DNA of 18,366 nucleotides from an uncultured Fusibacter sp. (GCA_937958285.1 CALFXQ010000188.1:1-18366), one strand, 5' to 3'; counted from the stretch's first letter, positions 7,523 through 14,220 are shown. The notes: generated from the sequence alone by a model not told the origin. Translations and numbers: made by a program.

Positions 7523-8191
7523 ATGCGCGTTGTACATCTTTATCACAGTGGTGTTTTAATTGAAACAGAGTCGATTCAAGTTTTTATTGATGTGATTAGC
7601 GACATTTCACATTGGATCGATTACAAGAAGACGATATACTTCTTTGTGACTCATGGTCACCACGATCATTGGGACAGCTCGATAGCCAAATATCAAGGGG
7701 ATCAAGTTTACTATGTGATTTCCGACGATATACATGATTTTGGCCAACTAAGGGTATTAAGTGTGATGCCTAATCGCAAGTATTCAGTTGGACAATTAGA
7801 AGTCGAGACATTTGAATCGACGGATATGGGGGTATCATTGCTCATACACATCGAGAATTTTGTAGTGTTCCATGCGGGAGATTTGAATTGGTGGCATTGG
7901 GTGAATGACGATGAAGATAAGCAGGCAGAAGAGGCTCAGAATTATAAGCGCATCGTGAAACGCTTGCCACCGGAGCATCTAGATGTGGCTTTTATACCAT
8001 GTGATTCAAGACTTGGTGAGGCGATGATGTGGGCGAGCGACTATTTTATGTCTGCAAAGTCCGTCGGTCATCTGATACCCATTCACTTTAGAGCGCATTT
8101 TGAAGTATCAGAACAGCTTTTCAAGCACTTTCACTCCGATGTGAGAGTTGTAAAAGTGACAGCGTGTGATGAAGTGGTATTAGAATTGTAG
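7523..8191 (+). CDS. Metallo-beta-lactamase-fold hydrolase (UlaG-like branch)
   Basis: The 222 residues carry the binuclear metal site: THGHHDHW at 43-50 (His44, His46, Asp48, His49), HAGD at 117-120 and PIHF with His188. The opening HSGVLIETESIQVFID is typical of the UlaG-like/general hydrolase branch, which cuts phosphodiester, lactone or thioester bonds; the substrate is unknown. ATG 7523 is chosen over longer readings because GTGAGG (7511-7516) lies 6 bases upstream and earlier in-frame codons overlap the histidine phosphatase gene. It is the second gene of a two-gene unit ended by a bidirectional terminator. A small CAGCT/AGCTG hairpin at 8196-8209 with TTTT follows the stop and may be a first, weak terminator. 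Confidence 0.82.
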   Translation: MRVVHLYHSGVLIETESIQVFIDVISDISHWIDYKKTIYFFVTHGHHDHWDSSIAKYQGDQVYYVISDDIHDFGQLRVLSVMPNRKYSVGQLEVETFESTDMGVSLLIHIENFVVFHAGDLNWWHWVNDDEDKQAEEAQNYKRIVKRLPPEHLDVAFIPCDSRLGEAMMWASDYFMSAKSVGHLIPIHFRAHFEVSEQLFKHFHSDVRVVKVTACDEVVLEL

Positions 8192-8233
8192 TGCGCAGCT
8201 GATAAGCTGTTTTATAATAAGTTTAACTTAAAA

Positions 8234-8287
8234 AAAGTGTTCCAAGGTTGCACAATTAAATGTGCATCTTGGAACACTTTGTTTTTT
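8234..8287. terminator. Bidirectional terminator between the MBL hydrolase gene and ilvE
   Basis: A 12-bp outer stem joins AAAGTGTTCCAA (8234-8245) and TTGGAACACTTT (8269-8280). Inside it TGCACA (8249-8254) pairs with TGTGCA (8261-8266). A bases precede it and GTTTTTT follows, so it can serve both convergent genes. Confidence 0.88.
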
Positions 8288-8300
8288 AGTAGATATTTGC

Positions 8301-9314
8301 TTATTTTACTTTGACAATCCAGCCCTCAGGAGCTTCAACATCGCCGTATTGTATGCCTGTAAGGAGGTCGTAGAGTTTACGTGTTGTAGGACCTACTTCT
8401 GTCTCAGAATGGAAAACCTTGAGTGTGTCTCCAACCAAGATGCCGCCAATTGGCGTAATAACAGCAGCAGTACCGCATGCACCAGCTTCCACAAACTCAT
8501 CGAGTTTATCGACATAACAATCGCGTTCTTCAACCTTCATCCCCAAGTAGTGTTCAGCAACATGCATGAGCGAATACTTTGTAATTGACGGCAAAATTGA
8601 AGGTGAAAGGGGAGTCACAAAAGTATTGTCTTTTGTGATGCCAAAGAAATTAGCTGCGCCAACTTCTTCAATTTTTGTATGCGTAGCTGGATCTAAATAT
8701 ATACAATCCGCGTAGCCAACTTCTTTTGCTTTTTTGTTTGGCAAGAGACTACCTGCATAGTTTCCACCGACTTTTGCTGCGCCTGTGCCTTGTGGTGCTG
8801 CGCGGTCGAAATCGGCAATAAGGAAGTTTACAGGTGCAACACCGCTTTTAAAGTAAGGTCCTACTGGGCAACAGAATACTGAGAACATAAATTCTGGTGC
8901 AGTGCGGACGCCAAGATTGTCGCCAACGCCAATGAGATAAGGTCTTAAGTATAGTGATGCGCCTGTGCCATATGGTGGAACAAACTTTTCGTTTGCTTTA
9001 ACCACTTGAATGCAGGCATCGATAAATTGCTCTTCTGAGATTTCGGCCATTAAAATGCGTCTGCAGCTAGCGTTCATGCGCTTAGCATTTTGATCGGGTC
9101 TAAATAACTGGATATCGCCATTTTTAGTGCGATAAGCTTTTAAACCTTCGAAACACTGCTGTCCATAGTGAATTGCAGTGGATGATTCAGAGATGACAAT
9201 ATTATTGTCGGTGACTAGCTCACCTTTGTTCCATGCGCCATCTTTCCATTTAGCAACATAACGGTAGTCGGTTTTGTAATAGGAAAAACTTAAACTTGAC
9301 CAATCGATACTCAT
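8301..9314 (-). CDS. ilvE: Branched-chain amino acid aminotransferase (class IV PLP enzyme, type II)
   Basis: This 337-residue cytoplasmic enzyme interconverts leucine, isoleucine or valine and their 2-oxo acids with 2-oxoglutarate/glutamate. Visible family marks are HYGQQCFEGLKAYR (49-62), LFRPDQNAKRM, LYLRPYLIG, the PLP lysine Lys181 in GTGAAKVGGNYAGS, and the IEEVGAANFF segment. The length matches the larger BCAT group (about 340-360). The start is ATG 9312-9314 on the minus strand, 6 bases after GAGGTG (9321-9326); a further in-frame start 13 codons upstream has no site and falls near the transcription start. It is transcribed alone from a clear promoter with a leader of only about 35 bases, so there is no T-box. 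No other ilv or leu gene is in the window. Confidence 0.95.
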   Translation of the reverse strand: MSIDWSSLSFSYYKTDYRYVAKWKDGAWNKGELVTDNNIVISESSTAIHYGQQCFEGLKAYRTKNGDIQLFRPDQNAKRMNASCRRILMAEISEEQFIDACIQVVKANEKFVPPYGTGASLYLRPYLIGVGDNLGVRTAPEFMFSVFCCPVGPYFKSGVAPVNFLIADFDRAAPQGTGAAKVGGNYAGSLLPNKKAKEVGYADCIYLDPATHTKIEEVGAANFFGITKDNTFVTPLSPSILPSITKYSLMHVAEHYLGMKVEERDCYVDKLDEFVEAGACGTAAVITPIGGILVGDTLKVFHSETEVGPTTRKLYDLLTGIQYGDVEAPEGWIVKVK

Positions 9315-9355
9315 GCATTCCACCTCGTTTTCTATATAGAGTCCCTCACGCATTA

Positions 9356-9384
9356 AGTATAGCGTGCTCCCAGTAAATAATCAA
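9356..9384 (-). promoter_or_regulatory. Sigma-A promoter of ilvE
   Basis: Reading the minus strand, TTGATT (9379-9384) and TATACT (9356-9361) are separated by exactly 17 bases. Transcription would start near 9349. Confidence 0.75.
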
Positions 9385-9391
9385 ATAAAAG

Positions 9392-9406
9392 ATAATTCTG
9401 AAAAAC
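9392..9406 (-). promoter_or_regulatory. CodY-box-like site upstream of ilvE
   Basis: On the minus strand GTTTTTCAGAATTAT matches the CodY consensus AATTTTCWGAAAATT at 10 of 15 positions with an intact TTTTCAGAA core. It sits 7 bases upstream of the -35. ilvE-type genes are known CodY targets in several Bacillota. One imperfect site is only suggestive. Confidence 0.35.
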
Positions 9407-9532
9407 CAGATGATATAGGCATTGCAACAGTGAAAACGATTGCCCGAACTAGATTCTGAGCACTGTTTGCCCGTGTTTAACTGGAAATTTAATTAGAAAT
9501 TTTTTTGAGCCTTTTTTTTAGACATGGCCTAG

Positions 9533-9583
9533 AATGCCGTTGAACTTAGTGTGAGCCACTTGTCAAGGGGCATTAATTTTTTT
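9533..9583 (+). terminator. Terminator-like hairpin with no plus-strand gene before it
   Basis: AATGCC (9533-9538) pairs with GGCATT (9569-9574), TTGA (9540-9543) with TCAA (9563-9566), and AGTG (9548-9551) with CACT (9557-9560). A run of seven T follows at 9577-9583. The T run exists only on the plus strand, so it would end a rightward transcript, yet ilvE runs leftward and nrdJ starts downstream. Confidence 0.5.
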
Positions 9584-9594
9584 AGTTTTTCGTC

Positions 9595-9632
9595 ACATAT
9601 TGTCACTGGAGCTTCGCTCTGATACAATATGT
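9595..9632. repeat. Inverted repeat overlapping the first NrdR-like box
   Basis: ACATATTGT (9595-9603) and ACAATATGT (9624-9632) are perfect inverted copies. GAGC/GCTC arms with a TTC loop (9609-9619) lie between them. The right copy is part of the first NrdR-like box. It is upstream of the predicted start of transcription, so it would act as DNA. Confidence 0.6.
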
Positions 9633-9637
9633 TGTGT
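9622..9637 (+). promoter_or_regulatory. NrdR box 1 upstream of nrdJ
   Basis: ATACAATATGTTGTGT matches the palindromic NrdR consensus ACACAATATATTGTGT at 14 of 16 positions. NrdR represses ribonucleotide reductase genes when dATP is high. See the second box 31 bp downstream. Confidence 0.7.
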
Positions 9638-9666
9638 TGGTATGAAATGTTTGCACAAAATATAGT
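9637..9666 (+). promoter_or_regulatory. Probable nrdJ promoter
   Basis: TTGGTA (9637-9642) and TATAGT (9661-9666) are separated by 18 bases. The -10 lies inside the second NrdR-like box, which would let the repressor block polymerase directly. Confidence 0.5.
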
Positions 9667-9668
9667 TA
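9653..9668 (+). promoter_or_regulatory. NrdR box 2, overlapping the nrdJ -10
   Basis: GCACAAAATATAGTTA keeps 9 of 10 positions of the NrdR core CWATATATWG. It begins 31 bp after box 1, about three helical turns, which is the usual arrangement of paired NrdR sites. Confidence 0.65.
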
Positions 9669-9680
9669 ACAGTTTAACTA
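9663..9680. repeat. Palindrome at the nrdJ transcription start
   Basis: TAGTTAA (9663-9669) and TTAACTA (9674-9680) are perfect inverted copies around CAGT. It overlaps the -10 and the likely +1, a typical operator position. Confidence 0.55.
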
Positions 9681-9730
9681 TTTTGAAAATTACATACTTT
9701 GTAGTCAGACTAGAAAGGGGTTAGAGACAA

Positions 9731-12082
9731 ATGGTCAAAGTACTCAAGAGAAATGGTGGAAAAGTTGATTTTGATCCTTATAAAATAATGAACGCCATCG
9801 AAAAGGCAATGCTCGAAACAGACAAGGGCGTCGATTCTGAGCTCAGCGAAAGATTGGCGTATCAAATACAAGAAACGCTTGAATTGAGAAAAGAACCAGC
9901 AGAGGTCGATTTAATTCAGGATTTGGTAGAAGAATACCTGATGACCAGTGATCGACGCGATGTGGCCAAGATCTATATTATCTATAGAAATGAACAAGAC
10001 AAAACTCGTGAGATTCGAAAAAAAGACGACCGCTTGTTGACAGATGATTTTATAAGTAAATACAAACACATGCAGTCGCCTATGGAGGCCCTAGGGAGCT
10101 TTGTCTACTATCGTACATATTCGCGATATCTTCCAGAAGAGAAGCGAAGAGAGTTTTGGTGGGAGACAGTCCGACGTTCAGTGGAGTATAACTGCAGCTT
10201 AGTACCTACAACGCGTTCAGAGGCAGAAGAGCTTTTCGACAACGTGTTTCACTTGAGACAGTTTTTATCTGGAAGAACCTTTTGGGTTGGTCAGACAGAT
10301 GTAGCTAATTTCTATCCTATGGCGAATTACAATTGTGCATTTCAGGTGATTGACAGTTTCGAGGCCTTTAGAGATCTGTTTTATCTACTTATGATTGGTT
10401 CTGGCGTGGGCGTTCGCATTTTGCTCGAAGACGTTAAAACGCTACCAAAGATTAGAACAGATTACGAACTTATCCATAAAGATTATACGCCTACAGCAAA
10501 AAGAGAGAGAGAAGACAATACCTCTTTAAAATTCACATATAACAACACCGTGCGCATTACAGTAGGGGACTCAAAAGAAGGATGGGTTCAATCGCTCGAT
10601 TTCTTCTTTAAACTACTCTACTCCAATGAATATCGCACGATAAAGACAATTATTGTGGATTACGATCACGTACGACCACACGGTGAGCGCCTCGAGACCT
10701 TTGGTGGCACAGCCTCTGGTCATGCATCACTTAAGAACATGTTCGAAAAGATCAATAAAGTGATTATTAAACGCGGCTTGTTGAGCGATCAAAAGAAAGT
10801 AAAACTCAAGTCTATCGATTGCTTAGATATCGCCAATATCATCGGTGAGAATGTGGTTGTTGGCGGTGTTAGAAGAACTGCAGAAATCGTTTTAGTAGAT
10901 TCAGATGACGACGAATGCATCGATGCGAAGACAAATCTCTATAAGCAAATAGACGGTCAGTGGATTGTCGACAAAGATATTATTCACCGTCAAATGAGCA
11001 ATAACTCCATCTACTATAATGAGAAACCGACCCGAGAGCGCTTGAAGTGGCAGATTGAAAAGATGCGTTATAGTGGTGAACCAGGTTGGGTTAATGCTGT
11101 TGCTGGTGAGAAAAGACGTCCAAACTTCAAAGGTGTTAACCCATGCGGTGAGATTCTTCTCGATAGCAAGGGCCTTTGCAATTTGACTACAATTAACGTG
11201 TTTGCTTTTGTGAGACAAGATAACACACTCGATGTGAATGGCTTGTTGAGAGCGCAAAGACTTTCTGCACGTGCAGGATATCGCATGACTTGTGTAGAGT
11301 TAGAAATGCCTTTATGGGACGCGACACAGCAGCGTGACAAACTATTGGGTTGCTCTTTAACGGGTTGGCAAGATATGGTTAATGCAGTGAACTTGACAAG
11401 ACAAGATGAAGCGGACTTGCTCAAAAAAATGCGCGCTGTTGCAAGACACGAAGCGGATATTTACGCTTCAGAAATTGGTGAAAGCGCACCGCTTTTGGTC
11501 ACTACAGTAAAACCTGAAGGCACACTTTCGCAGATGCCTACGGTATCATCGGGCGTTCACTATTCTCATTCGCCTTACTATATTCGACGTGTACGCATCA
11601 ATTCACATGACCCGCTTTTAAAAGTGTGTGAAGAACTTGGGTATCCGGTGTTCCCCGAGGTCGGCCAAGATCCAGAAACCTGCAGAACAAAAGTGGTGGA
11701 ATTCCCCGTTAAATCTCCGATTGGCCGTACAAAGTACGACGTGTCCGCTATCGAACAGCTCGAAAACTACAAACTTTTTATGGATAACTACGTAGATCAC
11801 AACTGCTCAATCACGGTTCATGTGCGCGATCACGAATGGGATCTTGTCGAGGAATGGGTGTGGAATAACTGGGATGATTGTGTGGCCCTCTCGTTCTTAT
11901 CACTAGAAGATAACTTCTATGAACTGCTTCCTTATGAGTCCATTACAGAAGAAGAATTTACGGCGCGACAAAAGGCGATGAAACCTTTTAGACCTTCACT
12001 TATTCAAAAATACGAAAAAATTGAAACGGTCTTTGATGTTGGCAGCGATGGCTGCGAAGCTGGTGTCTGCCCGATTCGCTAA
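9731..12082 (+). CDS. nrdJ: Adenosylcobalamin-dependent (class II) ribonucleotide reductase, monomeric RTPR type with ATP cone
   Basis: The 783-residue enzyme reduces ribonucleotides to deoxyribonucleotides using a B12 radical, with no need for oxygen. Residues 1 to about 95 form an ATP cone (MVKVLKRNGGKVDFDPYKI), an allosteric activity switch. The body follows the Lactobacillus leichmannii triphosphate reductase type (RTYSRYLPEEKRREFWWETV at 128-147). It has Cys202 (NYNCAF) and Cys483 (LCNL) as the redox pair and the radical site NPCGE (Asn470, Cys472, Glu474). The C-terminal thioredoxin-reducible pair is Cys775/Cys780 (CEAGVCP). The spacings Cys472-Cys483 and Cys775-Cys780 equal those recalled for the Lactobacillus enzyme, which lacks a cone. 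GAAAGGGG (9713-9720) precedes ATG 9731. Two NrdR-like boxes lie on the promoter. Whether it acts on di- or triphosphates is inferred from family. Confidence 0.95.
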   Translation: MVKVLKRNGGKVDFDPYKIMNAIEKAMLETDKGVDSELSERLAYQIQETLELRKEPAEVDLIQDLVEEYLMTSDRRDVAKIYIIYRNEQDKTREIRKKDDRLLTDDFISKYKHMQSPMEALGSFVYYRTYSRYLPEEKRREFWWETVRRSVEYNCSLVPTTRSEAEELFDNVFHLRQFLSGRTFWVGQTDVANFYPMANYNCAFQVIDSFEAFRDLFYLLMIGSGVGVRILLEDVKTLPKIRTDYELIHKDYTPTAKREREDNTSLKFTYNNTVRITVGDSKEGWVQSLDFFFKLLYSNEYRTIKTIIVDYDHVRPHGERLETFGGTASGHASLKNMFEKINKVIIKRGLLSDQKKVKLKSIDCLDIANIIGENVVVGGVRRTAEIVLVDSDDDECIDAKTNLYKQIDGQWIVDKDIIHRQMSNNSIYYNEKPTRERLKWQIEKMRYSGEPGWVNAVAGEKRRPNFKGVNPCGEILLDSKGLCNLTTINVFAFVRQDNTLDVNGLLRAQRLSARAGYRMTCVELEMPLWDATQQRDKLLGCSLTGWQDMVNAVNLTRQDEADLLKKMRAVARHEADIYASEIGESAPLLVTTVKPEGTLSQMPTVSSGVHYSHSPYYIRRVRINSHDPLLKVCEELGYPVFPEVGQDPETCRTKVVEFPVKSPIGRTKYDVSAIEQLENYKLFMDNYVDHNCSITVHVRDHEWDLVEEWVWNNWDDCVALSFLSLEDNFYELLPYESITEEEFTARQKAMKPFRPSLIQKYEKIETVFDVGSDGCEAGVCPIR

Positions 12083-12093
12083 TTTAAAACAAG

Positions 12094-12120
12094 AAGGGGT
12101 GCAGTTGTATGCACCCCTTT
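12094..12120 (+). terminator. Intrinsic terminator after nrdJ
   Basis: A perfect 10-bp stem, AAGGGGTGCA (12094-12103) with TGCACCCCTT (12110-12119), has loop GTTGTA and a short T/A-rich tail. Confidence 0.8.
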
Positions 12121-12163
12121 AATTGTGGAAAAAACAATTATAAACATTTCGAGGGTTGAAGTA

Positions 12164-12193
12164 TTGCATAAACCGCATTAAGATGGGTATAGA
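12164..12193 (+). promoter_or_regulatory. Probable promoter of the leader ORF-ABC exporter operon
   Basis: TTGCAT (12164-12169) and TATAGA (12188-12193) are separated by 18 bases. An alternative reading is TTGAAG (12156-12161) with TTAAGA (12179-12184). Either starts the transcript at about 12190-12200, just before the leader ORF. Confidence 0.45.
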
Positions 12194-12227
12194 TGAGTCA
12201 GTCAAGTGTGAGAAAGGAGGTTACGCC

Positions 12228-12320
12228 ATGAGAAACATTTTTATCGCAGCACAAAACACAACAACTCAATATGATAAAACGCGTAACCTAGAGTCTGCAA
12301 TACGTTCTATGGTTGCGTGA
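12228..12320 (+). CDS. 30-residue leader peptide upstream of an ABC exporter operon
   Basis: The ORF begins MRNIFIAAQNTTTQ and ends SMVA; I recognise no homologue. It is supported by one of the best ribosome binding sites in the window, AGAAAGGAGG (12211-12220), 7 bases before ATG, and by its place between a promoter and an intrinsic terminator that precedes two exporter genes. It is soluble-looking, with a Gln/Asn/Thr stretch at residues 9-14 and no signal peptide. There is no run of one amino acid that would suggest starvation sensing, so drug-induced ribosome stalling is the more likely trigger, as for the bmrB leader of Bacillus subtilis. Its stop codon lies inside a hairpin arm. It may act only by being translated. 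A small functional peptide or toxin cannot be ruled out. Confidence 0.65.
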   Translation: MRNIFIAAQNTTTQYDKTRNLESAIRSMVA

Positions 12321-12358
12321 TGGATACTTCACGCATTTTCGTATAACAACGTTAATGG

Positions 12359-12383
12359 ACCGCGGAATATCCGCGGTTTTTTT
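12359..12383 (+). terminator. Intrinsic terminator before the ABC exporter genes
   Basis: A perfect 8-bp GC-rich stem, ACCGCGGA (12359-12366) with TCCGCGGT (12370-12377), is followed by a T run to 12383. It lies 36 bases before the first exporter gene and after the leader ORF, so it must be read through or bypassed for the exporter to be made, unless a second promoter exists. Confidence 0.85.
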
Positions 12384-12418
12384 GCGTGTATAGCAGCACT
12401 TTAGGTAGGAGGTAAACG

Positions 12419-14212
12419 ATGAAACGCATGAAATTATTATGGCATTATTTAAAAGGACAGAGACTTACAATGTTACTCTCTGTGGTTGCAGTGGGTCTTT
12501 CCACATACTTTATGATACAAATTCCCTTTATTTTAAAGTTCGCAATTGACTCAGTAATAGGGAGTAAAGCGCCAGATTTGTCAAACTCAGGTGTGAACAT
12601 CGCTTTGGCTGTATTTTCTCTCGAGACTTATCGCGCCAATATGTGGCTTATTGGTGTGCTCCTAGTGGTGATGACACTACTTCGGGGATTATTTCAACTA
12701 CTAAAGGGGCATTACGCCGCTAAAGGATCAGAAAATGTGGCCAAGAGACTAAGAGAGCGCATGTTTCATCACATACAATCACTCTCTTATCAGTACCACG
12801 TAAAGGTAGAGACAGGCGACCTCATACAAAGGTGCACTTCAGATGTAGATACAATTAAACGTTTTATCGGTTCTCAAACCGTTGAAATTGGAGGGGTGGC
12901 ATTTCTACTGAGCATGATCATATACTCTATGGTTAGAATGCATCCTGTTATGACACTGTTTTCTACAATGGCATTGCCTGTGGGCGCTGGATTTTCAATC
13001 TACTTCTTTAATCGCATCAATCAGGTATTCAAAGATGTAGATGAGCACGAAGGCAAGTTATCGACAATTATTCAAGAAAATCTATCGGGCGTACGCGTTG
13101 TACGCGCGTTCGGAAGACAATCATACGAACTTGAACGCTTTAATCTAAACAACGACCTGTACAGCGAAAAGATATTGAGACTCGTCAAAGAGTTTGCCAA
13201 ATATTGGTCTTCTCAAGACCTTATCGTGCTCACACAGACTGGCATTATGATTTTCTCAGGTACATACTTCACCATTAGCGGCGACATGAGCCTGGGCACA
13301 TTTGTGGCATTTACAACCTTAACCGGTTACATGCTTTGGCCAATACGCACCCTTGGGCGCGTGCTCAGCGAAATGTCAAAATCATTTGTAGCAGTCGATC
13401 GAATCGAAACAGTCCTAGCTGAGCAGAGTGAATTTGAAGGCGGGGGCGAAACGCCAAACCTCCAGGGCGACATCGTGATTAAAGATGTCTCGTTCTCCTA
13501 TGAAGGCAGTGAACGCGAAGTGCTTAAGCACATTAACCTCAAAATAAAGGCCGGTGAAACGCTGGCGATATTAGGACCAACGGGTGCTGGTAAATCAACG
13601 CTTATACATCTGTTGGCCAGGTTCTATGAGCCCACACAAGGCAGCATTTCCATTGGGGATCACCCAATTCACACTGTAGAGAAGCATCATCTGAGAAAAC
13701 ATGTGGCAGTCGTTCTTCAAGAGCCATTTTTGTTTGCGAAGAACCTAACTGAAAACATCAGGATTGCAAGGCATACCGCTTCTCAGCTAGAAGTTGAGCA
13801 GGCAGCTCAAGTTGCTCAAATTCACGACAATATATTGACCTTCGACAAAGGCTACGATACCTTGGTTGGAGAAAAAGGCGTTTCGCTATCGGGTGGACAA
13901 AAGCAGCGCGTTGCAATTGCAAGAAAACTTGTCACAGATGCACCTGTGCTTATTTTTGACGATAGTTTGAGCGCTGTGGACACCGAGACCGATGCGGCAA
14001 TCAGACAACGCTTAAAAGGACACAACCGGGGCTTGACGACGATTATTGTGTCGCATCGCATTTCAACCTTAAGCGAAGCGGATCACATAATCGTTATTGA
14101 AGATGGCGTGATTACTCAAGAAGGTAACCACGATCAGCTAATCGCTCAAGAAGGTTTGTATCAGAAGGTTTATGAAATCCAGGATGCAGGCATGATCCAG
14201 AAGATTTCTTAG
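12419..14212 (+). CDS. Heterodimeric ABC exporter, subunit with degenerate Walker B (BmrC/TM287-like)
   Basis: The 597 residues comprise an N-terminal six-helix exporter domain (about 15-330) and a C-terminal ATPase domain. The ATPase has Walker A GPTGAGKST (386-394), Q-loop Gln434, an intact signature LSGGQ (490-494), Walker B VLIFDD (510-515) and H-loop His546. The catalytic glutamate after Walker B is Asp515, the mark of the subunit that lends a non-hydrolysing site in heterodimeric exporters such as BmrCD, LmrCD and TM287/288. The partner has the opposite defects. Such pumps expel drugs or other amphiphiles; the true substrate is unknown. AGGAGG (12407-12412) lies 6 bases before ATG. The gene follows a leader ORF and terminator and is joined to its partner by 8 bases. 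Confidence 0.92.
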   Translation: MKRMKLLWHYLKGQRLTMLLSVVAVGLSTYFMIQIPFILKFAIDSVIGSKAPDLSNSGVNIALAVFSLETYRANMWLIGVLLVVMTLLRGLFQLLKGHYAAKGSENVAKRLRERMFHHIQSLSYQYHVKVETGDLIQRCTSDVDTIKRFIGSQTVEIGGVAFLLSMIIYSMVRMHPVMTLFSTMALPVGAGFSIYFFNRINQVFKDVDEHEGKLSTIIQENLSGVRVVRAFGRQSYELERFNLNNDLYSEKILRLVKEFAKYWSSQDLIVLTQTGIMIFSGTYFTISGDMSLGTFVAFTTLTGYMLWPIRTLGRVLSEMSKSFVAVDRIETVLAEQSEFEGGGETPNLQGDIVIKDVSFSYEGSEREVLKHINLKIKAGETLAILGPTGAGKSTLIHLLARFYEPTQGSISIGDHPIHTVEKHHLRKHVAVVLQEPFLFAKNLTENIRIARHTASQLEVEQAAQVAQIHDNILTFDKGYDTLVGEKGVSLSGGQKQRVAIARKLVTDAPVLIFDDSLSAVDTETDAAIRQRLKGHNRGLTTIIVSHRISTLSEADHIIVIEDGVITQEGNHDQLIAQEGLYQKVYEIQDAGMIQKIS

Positions 14213-14220
14213 GAGGCAGT

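Larger units (their letters stand above)
9385..9730. other. Signal-rich spacer between ilvE and nrdJ
   Basis: No protein gene is visible. From left to right the stretch holds the CodY-like site and a possible plus-strand extended -10 TGATATAGG (9411-9419). An imperfect inverted repeat joins GCAACAGTG (9424-9432) and CACTGTTTGC (9461-9470). A direct repeat TTGCCCG occurs at 9440-9446 and 9467-9473. Then come two T runs, a terminator-like hairpin (9533-9583), a 9-bp inverted repeat and the NrdR-like operators. The left 200 bases may encode a small RNA. Confidence 0.5.
12219..12383 (+). promoter_or_regulatory. Putative translation-coupled attenuator of the exporter operon
   Basis: Several pairings compete. 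GGTTACGC (12219-12226, including the end of the leader's ribosome binding site) is a perfect complement of GCGTAACC (12281-12288) inside the leader ORF. GCGTAACC can also pair imperfectly with GGTTGCGT (12311-12318). TGCGTGA (12314-12320, ending at the stop codon) pairs perfectly with TCACGCA (12329-12335), with ATACG/CGTAT (12300-12304, 12340-12344) below it. The terminator at 12359-12383 follows. A stalled or terminating ribosome would decide which forms. I could not find one clear antiterminator arm against the terminator itself. Confidence 0.5.

Noticed and set aside
8262..8588. Plus-strand open frame of 108 codons
   Set aside because: It lies antisense within ilvE and the terminator, has no ribosome binding site and encodes no recognisable protein.
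9315..9500. T-box leader for ilvE
   Set aside because: The predicted ilvE leader is only about 35 bases long and has no specifier stem or antiterminator.
9385..9730. Cobalamin riboswitch before the B12-dependent reductase
   Set aside because: GAGCCACTTG at 9553-9562 recalls part of a B12 box, but the remaining conserved segments are absent and the likely promoter lies downstream.
10901..11424. Two minus-strand open frames of 118 codons
   Set aside because: They lie inside nrdJ, overlap each other and have no start signals or recognisable motifs.
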